Source of the DNA: Synechococcus sp. AG-673-F03
Lineage (GTDB): Bacteria; Cyanobacteriota; Cyanobacteriia; PCC-6307; Cyanobiaceae
NCBI GenBank assembly: GCA_003211205.1
Contig: QCTJ01000016.1
Location: 1-39,366 of the forward strand
Direction: 5' to 3'
Length of the DNA: 39,366 nucleotides
A model generated the notes under the pieces. It was not told the origin of the DNA. It searched no databases and saw only the letters and a program-made list of their open reading frames with translations. The position numbers and the translations under genes are program-made. The first letter of the stretch is position 1, and every line of letters begins with the position of its first letter. Of this stretch, positions 25,085 to 34,904 are shown piece after piece.

Positions 25085-27313
25085 ATGGTTGGTTCTCGGC
25101 GCCTGGTGGGGCGACTGTTCACGCGAGCATTGACCCGACCGTTTACGCGTGCGTTGAGATTTCTGCTGGTTGGTCTGGTGGCATTGGCCTTGAGCATTGC
25201 CCCACCTCTGCTGAATGTGAAAGCCACTGAGGCTTTTCAGCAGCAACCCATGACCTCTCAGGGTTTTATCCCGATTGAAGATCAGCCGTTTTATTCGCTG
25301 CTGCTGAAGTCTTCCGAAACCTGGAGTGATGTCGTGCTTGATCAGGTGGTGGGCGACAGCCCTCGAACCACCTTGCTGAACTTTTATTCCGTGATGGCGG
25401 ATGTTGGTCTAAGAGCCGATCGTCTTGGTCAGAGATCTGCCGCCAAGGAACAGTCACGTCAGGAACAGATTGACGACACAAATTTGTTGTTCGCTCTGGC
25501 TGTTAAGGCACTTGATTCCAGCTCAATTCCCAAGAGCGTTCGCGATGACATGGCCGATGAGGCAGCGATTCAGCTCAAGCACGTGCTCGATTATGTGTTC
25601 ACTCACAGCCGGCAGTTGATTGAAATCCCCGATGTGGAGGGGATGAAAGAGCTCAATGACCGACGTTCAACGCCGACAAATTCATGGCGCATTCCTGGAA
25701 CGGCAGTCACGCTCACCTCGGATCTTGATGATGATCCGGAGAATGAAAGTTTTTATTTCTCTGCGTCAACCGTGTCATCGATCCGCTCGATGTATGACGA
25801 GATCAGAACTATCCCAGAGATTCAACAACCTTTCGCCACCCCACGTTTCTACTCAGATTTCATCCACACTCCCGGCTATCTGGTGCCTCCAGACTGGTAT
25901 CTGGCTCTTCCAAAGAGCTGGCGTGGCTTGTTTGAATGGCCAATCGGTGATCAGACGCTTTTTCAGGTTTTTTGCGCAGCACTCGTGATCGGTGTGTACG
26001 GGTTCATCTGTCTGCGCTTGCTGCGGATGCTGTTCAATACTTACAAATCTGGCGCGCATCGAGTCGAAAATGATCGCTTGATCTTTCAACTCGATTCTTT
26101 GGCCTGGAAGCGGGTTTTGATTGTTCTGCCCGCGCTGCCTCTCACTTATGCCACTGAACAGCTGATCGATAACTTCCTCAATTTCACGGGATTTCCACTC
26201 GTGGTGGCCATCTATTCCTTTTATGTGATCTGGTATTTCTCGGCCAGTGTTCTCGTCTTCTTTTTATTCGAAGCGGTTGGTCGAAGCAGCTCTGAGTTCC
26301 TCGCACGGGTTCGTGGTGGTGAGTCTCCGATTCGATTGCGCAGGATCACCAGTCTGGTGATGCCAATCAGTCGCGTCGTCGGCGCATTGGTTTCGGTCGT
26401 GCTGATTTATCGGCTGCTGCTCCTGCTGGGTCTCCCTTCCAGCACCGTGCTGGCCTTTTCAGCCATACCAGGTCTCGCTATCGGTCTCGGAGCTTCCAAG
26501 CTGCTCGGCAATCTGTTTGCTGGTTTGTCGATCCAAACCGATCGTCCTCTGCGGGTTGGCGAATTCTGCGAAGTCGGAGGCAATCTCGGCTTCGTGACCA
26601 AGATCGGTCTGCGTTCAATGGAACTGCAAACGCTGGAAAGCCGCGTCACGATCCCCAATTCCGTTGCGGATGAAGCCACGATCGTAAATTATTCAAGACG
26701 CGGTATCAGCTGGGAGCGTCAGCCGGTGCAAGGGCTTGAGTTGCGCTTGCCGATTCTTGATCCTCTCTCACCGTTTCAGCTGGATGAGCTGATGCGTCAG
26801 GCCAGGCGCATGATTGCCGCACCTGAAACGCTGCAGTTGGAGGTGGAACTGCATGAACCTGTGGTGAGTCTCGAATCATTGGAAGACGGCACGAACCAAC
26901 TGATTGTGTTTGTGATGGTTGAACTTCACGGTTGGACAGCATTTTTGAAAGTGCGTGAAACGCTGCTTGTGGCCCTTGAAGAGTTGCTGGAACGCGTTTC
27001 ACTCAGTGAGCTTGTGGTGGGTGTTGCCTACAGCACAACTCCTCAACAGTTGGAACGCATTCCGGAGCTGATGCGATCAGTGGTGGCAGAAGATTCTCAG
27101 CTTGATTTCGAGGCCTGTCGGCTCATGCGCATTTCAGCGTTCAGTTACGACCATGAATTGGAGATCCGTTCATGCCACGCCATGCATGACGACTTTGAAA
27201 ACAGTTTGCACCGCCTCAATCGCAGGATCCTTGAGGTGCTCTCGCAGCATCGCATCGAGATCCCCTTCCCCACACAGACCTTGGAGCTGCATTCCTCTGA
27301 ATCAACTCAATGA
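25085..27313 (+). CDS. MscS-family mechanosensitive channel, 742 residues
   Basis: A large MscS-type channel. It has an N-terminal signal anchor (FLLVGLVALALSIAPPLL, about 27-44), a polar periplasmic domain of about 240 residues, four to five membrane spans from about 300, then the MscS pore helix and beta domain: AFSAIPGLAIGLGASKLLGN (Gly/Ala-rich TM3), FAGLSIQTDRPLRVGEFCEV, GLRSMELQTLESRVTIPNSV and the alpha/beta C-terminal domain. It would protect against osmotic downshock or act in signalling. The last bases overlap the next gene by ATGA, so it leads a unit with a methyltransferase and prfC. Divergent from nrdJ. Confidence 0.9.
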   Translation: MVGSRRLVGRLFTRALTRPFTRALRFLLVGLVALALSIAPPLLNVKATEAFQQQPMTSQGFIPIEDQPFYSLLLKSSETWSDVVLDQVVGDSPRTTLLNFYSVMADVGLRADRLGQRSAAKEQSRQEQIDDTNLLFALAVKALDSSSIPKSVRDDMADEAAIQLKHVLDYVFTHSRQLIEIPDVEGMKELNDRRSTPTNSWRIPGTAVTLTSDLDDDPENESFYFSASTVSSIRSMYDEIRTIPEIQQPFATPRFYSDFIHTPGYLVPPDWYLALPKSWRGLFEWPIGDQTLFQVFCAALVIGVYGFICLRLLRMLFNTYKSGAHRVENDRLIFQLDSLAWKRVLIVLPALPLTYATEQLIDNFLNFTGFPLVVAIYSFYVIWYFSASVLVFFLFEAVGRSSSEFLARVRGGESPIRLRRITSLVMPISRVVGALVSVVLIYRLLLLLGLPSSTVLAFSAIPGLAIGLGASKLLGNLFAGLSIQTDRPLRVGEFCEVGGNLGFVTKIGLRSMELQTLESRVTIPNSVADEATIVNYSRRGISWERQPVQGLELRLPILDPLSPFQLDELMRQARRMIAAPETLQLEVELHEPVVSLESLEDGTNQLIVFVMVELHGWTAFLKVRETLLVALEELLERVSLSELVVGVAYSTTPQQLERIPELMRSVVAEDSQLDFEACRLMRISAFSYDHELEIRSCHAMHDDFENSLHRLNRRILEVLSQHRIEIPFPTQTLELHSSESTQ

Positions 27314-28023
27314 TTCTGCGCATTCCAGAACCTGAAGTGATGAACGACCCGCTGCAGGTGGATGCCTACGCAGCAGCAGATTTCAGTGGAACGGACCAAT
27401 CGATGGTCGAGCGAATTGCCACGTTGCTTCACACATCCGGCGCATCGTTCAAGCCTCAAGCACGTTTGCTGGATCTCGGATGCGGACCAGGAAATATCAC
27501 CGCTCGTCTGGCTCAGAGATGGCCGAAGTGTTCAGCGCTCGGACTCGATGCGGCGGACCGGATGATTGCTGTGGCGGATGATCGCCGTCTTGCAGCCGGT
27601 TTGTCGCGCGAACACCTTCGCTATGAGCAGGCTCTGCTGCCGATTCACCAGGCGGATCAACCAGCGGATCTGATTGTCAGCAATAGCTTGCTGCATCACC
27701 TCCACGACCCTCATCAGCTTTGGTCGTCATTGATCCCACTGGCAGCGCCTCACTGCCTGGTGCTGCATCGCGACCTTCGCCGCCCAGACAGCGAGGCAAG
27801 CATTGATCGACTTTGTCAGTGCCATGTCGCTGACGCTCCGTTGGTGCTGCAACGGGATTACAGGGCATCGCTGCATGCGTCCTTCTCGTTGGAGGAGGTC
27901 AAAGCGCAGTTGCTGCTTGCTGGTCTACAGCATCTGCAGGTGGTTGCCGTTGAAGATCGCTACCTGGAAGTGAGTGGCTGGATCACGGGCTGTCAGGCTG
28001 GATCTGGTCAACGCACACCATGA
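27310..28023 (+). CDS. SAM-dependent class I methyltransferase
   Basis: 237 residues with motif [17 protein letters not shown] (about 56-71), motif II-like [14 protein letters not shown], and [17 protein letters not shown] at the post-II/III position, the signature of a UbiE/trans-aconitate-methyltransferase-like fold (Methyltransf 11/25). The substrate is unknown. Four-base ATGA overlaps on both sides (with the MscS-like gene and prfC) imply translational coupling. A function in translation is possible because of prfC but has no sequence support. Confidence 0.85.
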   Translation: MILRIPEPEVMNDPLQVDAYAAADFSGTDQSMVERIATLLHTSGASFKPQARLLDLGCGPGNITARLAQRWPKCSALGLDAADRMIAVADDRRLAAGLSREHLRYEQALLPIHQADQPADLIVSNSLLHHLHDPHQLWSSLIPLAAPHCLVLHRDLRRPDSEASIDRLCQCHVADAPLVLQRDYRASLHASFSLEEVKAQLLLAGLQHLQVVAVEDRYLEVSGWITGCQAGSGQRTP

Positions 28024-29657
28024 GCACCGATTCAGCACTTCAGGACGGACGTGAGCTGCTGGATGCGGTGGCGCGACGGCGCAATTTTGCGATTATTTCT
28101 CACCCTGATGCGGGTAAAACCACGCTGACTGAGAAATTGCTGCTGTACGGAGGAGCGATTCAGCAGGCTGGTGCGGTGAAAGCCCGTGGTGAGCAGCGCA
28201 AGGTCACGTCCGATTGGATGGAGATTGAGAAGCAACGGGGTATTTCGATCACCTCCACTGTTCTTCAGTTTGATTACACGGGTAACACCATCAATCTGCT
28301 GGATACGCCCGGCCACCAGGATTTCTCGGAAGACACCTACCGGACCTTGGCAGCAGCGGATAACGCCGTGATGCTTGAAGACGCGGCCAAGGGGCTTGAG
28401 CCGCAGACCCGCAAGCTGTTTGAGGTTTGCCGCATGCGGGAAATTCCTATCTTCACGTTCATCAACAAGATGGACCGACCGGGTCGGGAACCTCTGGCAC
28501 TCCTTGATGAAATTGAATCGGAGCTGGAACTCACCCCTTGGGCCGTGAACTGGCCGATCGGCAGTGGCGAGCAGTTCCGTGGAGTGATTGATCGTCGTTC
28601 CCACGAAGTGATTTTGTTCAGTCGTGCTGAACGTGGGTGCCAATCGGAAGAACGTCATCTCTCTTTGGATGACCCTGATCTCAAAGACCTTGTGGAACCC
28701 GAGCTGCTGGAGCAGGCGGTTGAGGAGATGGAGCTGCTCGAAGCGGCAGGGGCTGAACTTGATCTCGAGCTGGTGCATGCCGGCGAGCTGACGCCAGTGT
28801 TTTTTGGTTCAGCGATGACCAATTTCGGCGTGCGTCCCTTCCTGAATGCGTTTCTGGAGATGGCTCAGAAGCCTGTGGCGCGTCAGGGGCAAGACGGTCC
28901 AGTCGATCCGTTGCGGCCTGATTTCAGTGGTTTCGTGTTCAAGCTGCAGGCCAACATGGATCCTCGTCACAGAGACCGGGTCGCTTTTGTCCGTGTCTGC
29001 AGCGGGCGTTTTGAAAAAGACATGACAGTCCGTCATGCCCGCACGGGCAAGGCCATTCGCTTGTCACGCCCACAGAAACTGTTTGGACAAGATCGTGCGG
29101 TTGTGGAGGATGCGTTCCCAGGTGACGTGATTGGACTGAACAATCCCGGGATGTTCTCAATCGGCGACACGCTCTACACCGGAATCAAGGTGGAGTACGA
29201 GGGAATTCCCTGTTTCAGTCCAGAGATCTTCAGCTGGCTGCGTAATCCCAACCCCTCAGCATTCAAGAATTTCCGTAAGGGGGTCAATGAATTGCGTGAA
29301 GAGGGAGCTGTGCAGATCCTCTATGACAATGATGAAAGTAAAAGGGATCCAATCCTTGCTGCCGTCGGTCAGCTGCAACTTGAGGTTGTTCAGCATCGTC
29401 TTCAGAACGAATACGGCGTCGAAACTCGTTTGGAGCCGCTGGGCTATCAAGTGGCTCGTTGGGTCACTGGTGGCTGGTCGTCGCTGGAGAAAGTCGGTCG
29501 GATTTTTAACTGCAAAACCGTGAGGGATGCATGGAATCGACCGGTTCTGTTATTCAAAAACGACTGGAATCTCAATCAGCTTCATGAAGAGCATCCCGAT
29601 CTTGAGCTCAATGCTGTGGCTCCTGTCGTGAGTGGAGTTGAGCCGATCAGTCTCTGA
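28020..29657 (+). CDS. prfC: Peptide chain release factor 3 (RF3)
   Basis: RF3 is the translational GTPase that removes RF1/RF2 from the ribosome after termination. 545 residues, normal for the family. GTPase motifs: G1 HPDAGKTT (28-35), the switch region [16 protein letters not shown]3 [17 protein letters not shown]4 NKMDR. Later [20 protein letters not shown] (domain II) and [18 protein letters not shown] with EYGVE (domain III) separate RF3 from EF-G and LepA. Start ATG overlaps the methyltransferase stop. An intrinsic terminator follows 30 bases after the stop. Confidence 0.97.
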   Translation: MSTDSALQDGRELLDAVARRRNFAIISHPDAGKTTLTEKLLLYGGAIQQAGAVKARGEQRKVTSDWMEIEKQRGISITSTVLQFDYTGNTINLLDTPGHQDFSEDTYRTLAAADNAVMLEDAAKGLEPQTRKLFEVCRMREIPIFTFINKMDRPGREPLALLDEIESELELTPWAVNWPIGSGEQFRGVIDRRSHEVILFSRAERGCQSEERHLSLDDPDLKDLVEPELLEQAVEEMELLEAAGAELDLELVHAGELTPVFFGSAMTNFGVRPFLNAFLEMAQKPVARQGQDGPVDPLRPDFSGFVFKLQANMDPRHRDRVAFVRVCSGRFEKDMTVRHARTGKAIRLSRPQKLFGQDRAVVEDAFPGDVIGLNNPGMFSIGDTLYTGIKVEYEGIPCFSPEIFSWLRNPNPSAFKNFRKGVNELREEGAVQILYDNDESKRDPILAAVGQLQLEVVQHRLQNEYGVETRLEPLGYQVARWVTGGWSSLEKVGRIFNCKTVRDAWNRPVLLFKNDWNLNQLHEEHPDLELNAVAPVVSGVEPISL

Positions 29658-29686
29658 TCACAGAACACGCTGATTGATCAGCTGAG

Positions 29687-29717
29687 GAAAAGCCTTCTCA
29701 AGCTGGAAGGCCTTTTC
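29687..29717 (+). terminator. Intrinsic terminator after prfC
   Basis: Stem GAAAAG-CCTT / AAGG-C-CTTTTC with one bulged C and a 10-base loop, followed by TATTGGTTTTC. Closes the channel/methyltransferase/prfC unit. Confidence 0.65.
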
Positions 29718-30247
29718 TATTGGTTTTCACATCTGGACAGCTATTCAGCCGATCACTCGTCGCCTTCTTCATTCATTAAGCCAACAGGACTCAAGCGAAT
29801 GGCTTGGCGAGCGAGCTTGATTTCACCAGTCAGCATCAATAAACCTTGTCTATGTTTATTGATGCATGACATGCATTGGCTCGTCAACTATTTAATCCCG
29901 ATTTCATCTGTACGAGTCTGAGTTGGAGGCCTGTTGCTTTGATATGCACCTCTGAAGTCAATGGTTTTTTCTGGAGGATGAAAATTGCAAAGATCCTATT
30001 CAGAAAAATCTTGATCAATATTGAAGAACTGCCTTGGTCAATGTGTAGTAGGTCTTGGTCGCCGGCTCCTCCCACCCTGTTCTCATCGAAATCTGCGCTG
30101 GTCTGCACGAAGCTGTTCGCAAGCTAGTTCAGAGTTGTCTTCAGATCTGATTGGAGCCGTTGTTGGCTTCAATCCCAATCCTTTTTGAAATGTTGAGATT
30201 CACTCTCGACCGCTTTTCAGTCACGGGCAAGCAAATTCATCGCCAGA
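29718..30247. other. Gene-free stretch of about 530 bases
   Basis: Frames on both strands between 29876 and 30127 overlap each other and have poor starts; neither looks like a real protein, though the minus one (GGAGDQDLLHIDQGSSSILI) could be a shadow of a decayed gene. The stretch contains a perfect 11-bp inverted repeat at 29833-29865. Confidence 0.4.
29833..29865. repeat. Perfect 11-bp inverted repeat
   Basis: GCATCAATAAA - 11-base loop CCTTGTCTATG - TTTATTGATGC. AT-rich arms and no T run; could be a hairpin in an untranslated RNA or a binding site for a dimeric regulator. No gene starts directly beside it. Confidence 0.6.
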
Positions 30248-30493
30248 ATGTTGCATCTGAAGCGGTCTGCTGTGGACACCCTATGGCTGCTCCGTCCTTG
30301 TGATGACGGCGGTACTGATTACGTCTGTTTTCGTGATCATCGCGATCATGTTGAGGTGCTGGAGGGATATCACCAGCCTCCCCAAATGCCCCTGATCAAG
30401 CACCGTCAGGTCTTGCTCAATGCCGATGTGCCCCGTTTTCGGCACCGTTTCGAGCGCCAGCAAGGATTTCGCCACGGTCCACCTCTGTTCTGA
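30248..30493 (+). CDS. Hypothetical protein, 81 residues
   Basis: Begins MLHLKRSAVDTLWLLRPCDD and continues YVCFRDHRDHVEVLEGYHQP, ending in HRFERQQGFRHGPPLF. Rich in His and Arg, soluble. Composition and length fit a real conserved small protein of picocyanobacteria, but I know no function. It lies 75 bases before the CPP1-like gene on the same strand. Confidence 0.55.
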   Translation: MLHLKRSAVDTLWLLRPCDDGGTDYVCFRDHRDHVEVLEGYHQPPQMPLIKHRQVLLNADVPRFRHRFERQQGFRHGPPLF

Positions 30494-30568
30494 GTCGCTT
30501 CCGAATTCAAGGTTTGTGCTCGCTTGAGCGAGTCTCTCGATAACCTCTAGAGAGATTTCTGTATATCA

Positions 30569-31258
30569 ATGGCTGCAGGGCTGGATCCAGGCTCGGATTC
30601 TGATCCAAAAGATCCCTATTCCATGCTCGGCGTCACTCCTGGCGCCGGATTTGACGACGTTCAAAAAGCAAGAGACCGGGTCGTCGCCTCTTGTGGTGAT
30701 GATGCAGTTGCCCGCGCTCGTGTTGAGGCTGCTTACGACTCAGTCCTGATGGAGCGTCTGCGAGATCGACAGTCTGGCCGTCTCAGTTCGGCAGCCGCCT
30801 CTGCTTCACAGGTGGAACGCCAACAGGTGTCTGCAGGAGTGCCCAGTAGCGGCAATGGTCCTGCAGCTTTGGTAACCCGTTTACGCGGCATGTCATTGCC
30901 GGCGCCGTCACTGAGTGGTGCCGGTTTTATGCCTGATCTGCAATTGGTGCAGGGTCAGGGTCTTGTGGTGCGCTCCATCGCAGGAGCTTTGGCCTTACTG
31001 CTTTTGCTGCTGGCTCCCCAAACGGTCGACCTGCTTCTGCCCCTGTCAACCATCGCGGTGTTCATCAGTCAGGTCAAGCGAGGCCGTCGGCCCTTGGGCT
31101 CCCTTGGCTGGACCCTCCTGCTTCTGGTTGTTGGCCTGGCTCTGGGTGCATTGCTCAGTGCTGTCACTGTTCAGGCGGGTCTGCCACTGGGTGTGGAGCA
31201 ATGGCAGGCACTGCCCACCCTGCTGTTGTTGTTTGCCGGAGCTCTGTTATTCGCCTGA
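30569..31258 (+). CDS. CPP1-like protein (J-like domain plus membrane spans, DUF3353)
   Basis: 229 residues. N-terminal J-like domain without the HPD motif: [20 protein letters not shown] then [10 protein letters not shown] and [19 protein letters not shown]. Then a Ser/Ala/Gln-rich linker and about four C-terminal membrane spans ([65 protein letters not shown]). This is the plan of plant CPP1, a chaperone-like protein of protochlorophyllide oxidoreductase, and its cyanobacterial relatives. Probably thylakoid membrane. The last 12 bases overlap the end of hslO on the other strand. Confidence 0.8.
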   Translation: MAAGLDPGSDSDPKDPYSMLGVTPGAGFDDVQKARDRVVASCGDDAVARARVEAAYDSVLMERLRDRQSGRLSSAAASASQVERQQVSAGVPSSGNGPAALVTRLRGMSLPAPSLSGAGFMPDLQLVQGQGLVVRSIAGALALLLLLLAPQTVDLLLPLSTIAVFISQVKRGRRPLGSLGWTLLLLVVGLALGALLSAVTVQAGLPLGVEQWQALPTLLLLFAGALLFA

Positions 31259-32167
31259 TTCGATCATTCCCTCAATCAGGCTTTGCAGCTCTGATTCATT
31301 GAATCGATAAACCTCGCCGCAGAAATGACAAGTGAGCTCTGCGCCCTTGTCGTCTTCCAGCATGGACTGCAATTCTTCTCTGCCTAGCAATATGAGTGCG
31401 CCCAAACTTCTTCTACGGCTGCAGGGACAATGGAACTGCACCGGCTGCGTCGGTTCGCTGCTTGGGATGGGCTGGGGATCAAGATCTGGGAAAACCTCCC
31501 GAAGCAATTGTTCCGGATGGTCACCGCAGCGGTGCAGCTTCTGGCTGAAATGCTCAATCTCGCGGCACCTCTCCTCGAGCAGAGCAACCAGAGCTGGCTC
31601 TTCTGCGGCCTTCGGCAGCACCTGAACCAGCAAGCCTCCGCTGCTCTGCAATCCTTCGCTGTTGATCGTTTCGCCCACGAACACCGCAGAGGGTGTCTGT
31701 TCGGAATGGAGCAGATAGGAAGCGACATCCTCCCCGATGCCTCCGCTCACCAGCTCCACTGTGCTGCTGAAGGGTTCGCCTTTGCCGTCGTCCCTCACCA
31801 CATGCAGATACCCCGTTCCTGCAGCTGAGGTGAAGTCGAAACTGGCTTGTCCTGCTGAATCGCTGATCGGGTCCAGTTCAAGCGAAGGGTTGCCGACAAA
31901 ACCACGCACGCTTCCGTCACGGCCGGCATCAACTGTCAGGCCCTTGAGAGGGCCATCTGATCCCAGTCGCAGGTTGACGCGACCATGCCGAACCTTCATG
32001 GAGCTGGCCAGCAGTAGACCCGCACCCATGGCTCTGCCGAGCATCACGGTGGTGAGGTACGAGAGTCCGTGACGTGATTGGGCGGTACGAGTGGTTTCGC
32101 CGGTGGTCACCGCCACAAGCCTGATTCCCCCACCTGCTGCGGTGGCACGGACCAGCCGATCAGCCAT
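31247..32167 (-). CDS. hslO: Hsp33 redox-regulated chaperone
   Basis: Hsp33 is a cytosolic holdase switched on by oxidation. 306 residues. The N-terminal domain is typical ([55 protein letters not shown]). The C-terminal zinc switch has the four cysteines as CPC (about 247, 249) and CHFC (about 280, 283), so redox regulation is intact. It lies 21 bases after an ABC ATPase gene on the same strand, probably co-transcribed. Convergent overlap with the CPP1-like gene. Confidence 0.95.
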   Translation of the reverse strand: MADRLVRATAAGGGIRLVAVTTGETTRTAQSRHGLSYLTTVMLGRAMGAGLLLASSMKVRHGRVNLRLGSDGPLKGLTVDAGRDGSVRGFVGNPSLELDPISDSAGQASFDFTSAAGTGYLHVVRDDGKGEPFSSTVELVSGGIGEDVASYLLHSEQTPSAVFVGETINSEGLQSSGGLLVQVLPKAAEEPALVALLEERCREIEHFSQKLHRCGDHPEQLLREVFPDLDPQPIPSSEPTQPVQFHCPCSRRRSLGALILLGREELQSMLEDDKGAELTCHFCGEVYRFNESELQSLIEGMIESGE

Positions 32168-32188
32168 GGCTTTACAACAACCCAGGCG

Positions 32189-32821
32189 TCATGGTGACAG
32201 AGCATGCAGTCGGCCATTGCGCAGGCGCAGGTGCTCACAGCTCCAGCCCTGGAATAGTTCCGGCTCGTGGGTCACCACGATCAGCAAACGCTCCTGGCTT
32301 AGCCGGTCAAGCAGTTCGAGCACTTCGGCACGCACTGACCAGTCGAGTCCTGCTGTTGGCTCATCGAGCAGCAGCACATCCGGCTTGCGTAGCAGCTGCA
32401 CCGCCAGAGCCAGACGCCGCTGCTGTCCGCCGCTGAGTCGCTCCGGAGCCTGACGCCCATCCACGCTGCTAAGTCCGACCTTTCGCAGCGCCGCAATCAT
32501 CTCTTCGCTGCTTAGCCGCCTGTGGCCCAGCTTCAGTTCCTGGTTGACGCTCAAGCCCAGAAAGTGTCGCTCCGGAAACTGAAACACCACTCCGCAAAGC
32601 CAGCGTCGTTGGCGCTGATTGAGTGGCTGCCCCTTCCAGCTGATGCTGCCGGTGTCAGCACCGGCCATCCCGCTGATCACCTCCAGCAGACTGGTCTTTC
32701 CACTGCCGCTGTCGCCGGATATCAGCAGTGGGCGCCCCGGATCGGCCTTCAGCTGGATGCTGTTCAAGACCAAGTGTTCTGCCGTTGCAGGTTTGTAGTT
32801 GATATTTGTGAGTTCCAGCAT
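32189..32821 (-). CDS. ABC transporter ATP-binding protein (EcfA/CbiO-like), 210 residues
   Basis: Walker A GDSGSGKT (36-43), Q-loop VVFQFPERHFLGLSV, signature LSGGQQRRLALAVQL, Walker B VLLLDEPTAGLDW, and H-loop VVTHEPE. The QFPERxF Q-loop is typical of energy-coupling-factor and cobalt transporter ATPases. It would power uptake of a vitamin or metal, but no permease or substrate-binding partner is next to it; partners may be encoded elsewhere. Upstream of hslO in the same direction; the intergenic space to the divergent DUF3531 gene is about 90 bases. Confidence 0.85.
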   Translation of the reverse strand: MLELTNINYKPATAEHLVLNSIQLKADPGRPLLISGDSGSGKTSLLEVISGMAGADTGSISWKGQPLNQRQRRWLCGVVFQFPERHFLGLSVNQELKLGHRRLSSEEMIAALRKVGLSSVDGRQAPERLSGGQQRRLALAVQLLRKPDVLLLDEPTAGLDWSVRAEVLELLDRLSQERLLIVVTHEPELFQGWSCEHLRLRNGRLHALSP

Positions 32822-32913
32822 TCCGATCGAATGCCCCGGTCTGGGCTGCCTTGGCTCCCCAGCATGGTCGATGGCTCCGTCGCCGGCGATGATGACGGGA
32901 TCAGCGGTGGGTC

Positions 32914-33363
32914 ATGCGCGTTCGCTTCCGAGAGGTTGATCCCTTCAATTGCTGGGTCTGGTTGCGATTCAGCGAGATTCCCAGTCAGGGAGAACGGAAT
33001 TATGTGGATGGCATCTTTGACAGTTGGTATGTGCTGGGACGTCTTGGCGGGTTCAATGCCGAGAGCCTGCAGGTTCACGAAGAAGGCGATGAGCTCAGCT
33101 GGATGAGCTACGAAACCGAGGAGGCAACGGGGGTGATGCCGGCTCTGATGCACAACATGGGCCAGATGGAGTTCCAGCAGGACTGGGCCCGTTGCTGGAT
33201 TGATCTGGGCACCAGTGATGGGATTGCCCTCGATGTTCTGATCAATGCCCTGCGTCAACTTGATTCTGATGTGGTGCAGCTCGAGGAACTGTTGATCGGA
33301 GGCGTGAATGACGACTGGCCGGTGGAAGACCATCCCGACAGTGTGTTCCCCGGCATGGGTTGA
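32914..33363 (+). CDS. DUF3531 family protein
   Basis: 149 residues conserved in cyanobacteria and plastids, function unknown. Features: VRFREVDPFNCWVWLRFSEI, then NYVDGIFDSWYVLGRLGGFN and a C-terminal acidic VQLEELLIGGVNDDWPVEDH. Soluble. Start ATG at 32914. The stop overlaps the rsmE start by four bases, so the two are coupled; this hints at a role related to ribosomes, by position only. Confidence 0.8.
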   Translation: MRVRFREVDPFNCWVWLRFSEIPSQGERNYVDGIFDSWYVLGRLGGFNAESLQVHEEGDELSWMSYETEEATGVMPALMHNMGQMEFQQDWARCWIDLGTSDGIALDVLINALRQLDSDVVQLEELLIGGVNDDWPVEDHPDSVFPGMG

Positions 33364-34121
33364 GCGTTGACGTGGCGGAACGACGTCGCCTGCTGATCGC
33401 CTCCCGCAGGTTGCAGTCTGCGGATGACCATCGTCGCTTTGTGCTTGAGGATCATGAATCGCGCTACCTGCGCAAGGTTCTACGGCTGAAGCAAGGTGCT
33501 CAGGTCGATGTCATTGATGGCCGGGGCAACCTGTGGGTGGCTCGTCTTTTGAACGGTCATCAACTTGAGTTGTGCTCAGAAATCGAGGCGCCTAGTCAGA
33601 CTGTGATCTCCCCAAGGCCGAAACTGGGTCTTGCCATTGCGTTGATCCGTCGAGGAATGGATGACGTGATGCGGATGGCTTGTGAGTTGGGTGTGGATCG
33701 GTTGCAGCCGCTGGCTTGTCAACGCTCCGTTCCTCAGGCTGAGCATCGTCCGGAGCGTTGGGGCTCGATCCTTCAGGAAGCCGTTGAACAGTGCGAGCGG
33801 CTCTGGGCTCCTGAACTGGCTGAACTGTGTCCCTCCGCAGAGTGGTTGGACACACCGGGGCCGCACGACCTGCGCTTGATTGCGGTGGCTCGCGAGCTGG
33901 AGAGTCCTCGATTGTCTGAATGGCTTGCGACTCAGGCCTCAGTGGATCGATCCATCTGGCTGTCGATCGGACCCGAGGGAGGGTGGAGCGAGCAGGAACT
34001 GGCTGCAGCACAAGCAGCAGGCTGGATCTTTGTGTCTCTGGGTGACACCATCCTGCGCAGTTCCACCGCTGCTGTGGCTGGGATCAGCAGCCTCAGTAAC
34101 TGGCGCATGCTCAGGTGCTGA
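33360..34121 (+). CDS. rsmE: 16S rRNA m3U1498 methyltransferase RsmE
   Basis: RsmE methylates N3 of U1498 in 16S rRNA using SAM. 253 residues in a SPOUT fold with an N-terminal PUA-like part (FVLEDHESRYLRKVLRLKQG, VDVIDGRGNLWVARLL). SPOUT motifs: GLAIALIRRGMDDVMRMACE, RWGSILQEAVEQCER, and the knot segment SIGPEGGWSEQELAAAQAAG, then LGDTILRSSTAAVAGI. Starts with TTG 33360 overlapping the DUF3531 stop; GTG 33372 is the alternative. Confidence 0.95.
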   Translation: MSVDVAERRRLLIASRRLQSADDHRRFVLEDHESRYLRKVLRLKQGAQVDVIDGRGNLWVARLLNGHQLELCSEIEAPSQTVISPRPKLGLAIALIRRGMDDVMRMACELGVDRLQPLACQRSVPQAEHRPERWGSILQEAVEQCERLWAPELAELCPSAEWLDTPGPHDLRLIAVARELESPRLSEWLATQASVDRSIWLSIGPEGGWSEQELAAAQAAGWIFVSLGDTILRSSTAAVAGISSLSNWRMLRC

Positions 34122-34361
34122 GGCTCCGGCGCTTACAGGCATCTATGAAAGGTCTCCCGGTCACTCCCATGCGCTGCATAAGCGTGATCTGCACAGAGGA
34201 GGGGCTTTGAAGCGCCTCTCTCAGACCAGATTCTGAGCAAGTTGCATGTTGCTGAGGGCAGAAGGTGCGTCACGCCAGTGATCCTCCACTGAAGCATCAA
34301 TGGAATGAGGCATCAATGGATCAGACCAGGATTGTGCCTGATTAGGCCTGTCCCAGATCGT

Positions 34362-34820
34362 TTAGCTCTTGAACAGCTCGCTGGCCATGCTGCGGAAGTC
34401 GGCCAGGTTGTTGCCTGGACGACGCTTGCCGGGACGAATCGAGTTGCCAGGTTGGAGAGCATCTGGGGCAAAGGTGGTCAACTGAATCTCCGGTTTGGCG
34501 GCTTCTGCGGCGGCTAGCTCTGCGGCGATGGCCTCTGCAGTGGTCAGAGATGGCTTGGCTTTCGGAGCGTCTTCACTGCTCTTTGCAGTGGTATCGGGAT
34601 TGCTTGCAGCTTGGCTTTCAGCAACTACGGCCACAGGAGCAGGAGCTGGATCAACAGCAGGGGCAGGGACAGCCTCTTCGACTGGAGCTGGGGCCGCTTC
34701 TGGCTGGGATGGCTCAGCAGCGTTCTCGACCTTCTCCGGCTTGGGTTCAGGCTTGGTCTCTGCCGCCTGCGGTTCCTGCTCTCCCAGCTCAAGGAAGAAA
34801 CCCTTTCTGTTCAGCACCAT
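34362..34820 (-). CDS. Hypothetical Pro/Ala/Glu-rich protein, 152 residues
   Basis: Short hydrophobic start MVLNRKGFFLELGEQEPQAA, a long disordered acidic middle of Pro-Ala-Glu repeats, then a conserved-looking C-terminal end (SLTTAEAIAAELAAAEAAKP, PGKRRPGNNLADFRSMASEL). The terminal basic segment is the only ordered part. Common in marine Synechococcus in my recollection; function unknown. About 84 bases separate its start from the divergent DUF92 gene. Confidence 0.7.
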   Translation of the reverse strand: MVLNRKGFFLELGEQEPQAAETKPEPKPEKVENAAEPSQPEAAPAPVEEAVPAPAVDPAPAPVAVVAESQAASNPDTTAKSSEDAPKAKPSLTTAEAIAAELAAAEAAKPEIQLTTFAPDALQPGNSIRPGKRRPGNNLADFRSMASELFKS

Positions 34821-34904
34821 GCCTGAGCGGGGAAATCGTCAAGCTGATTATCCGTGCAGAAGCGCCCGTCAGCGTTGATGCTTAGGGCAGTGCAACACAG
34901 CCTG

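Noticed and set aside
28032-28778. 248-codon minus-strand frame opposite prfC
   Set aside because: Antisense shadow of the conserved GTPase domain of RF3.
29876-30127. Overlapping 83- and 74-codon frames on opposite strands
   Set aside because: Poor starts and composition; neither resembles a known protein.
34293-34322. Short direct repeat GCATCAATGGA in the rsmE downstream region
   Set aside because: Only two near copies of 11 bases; could be chance.
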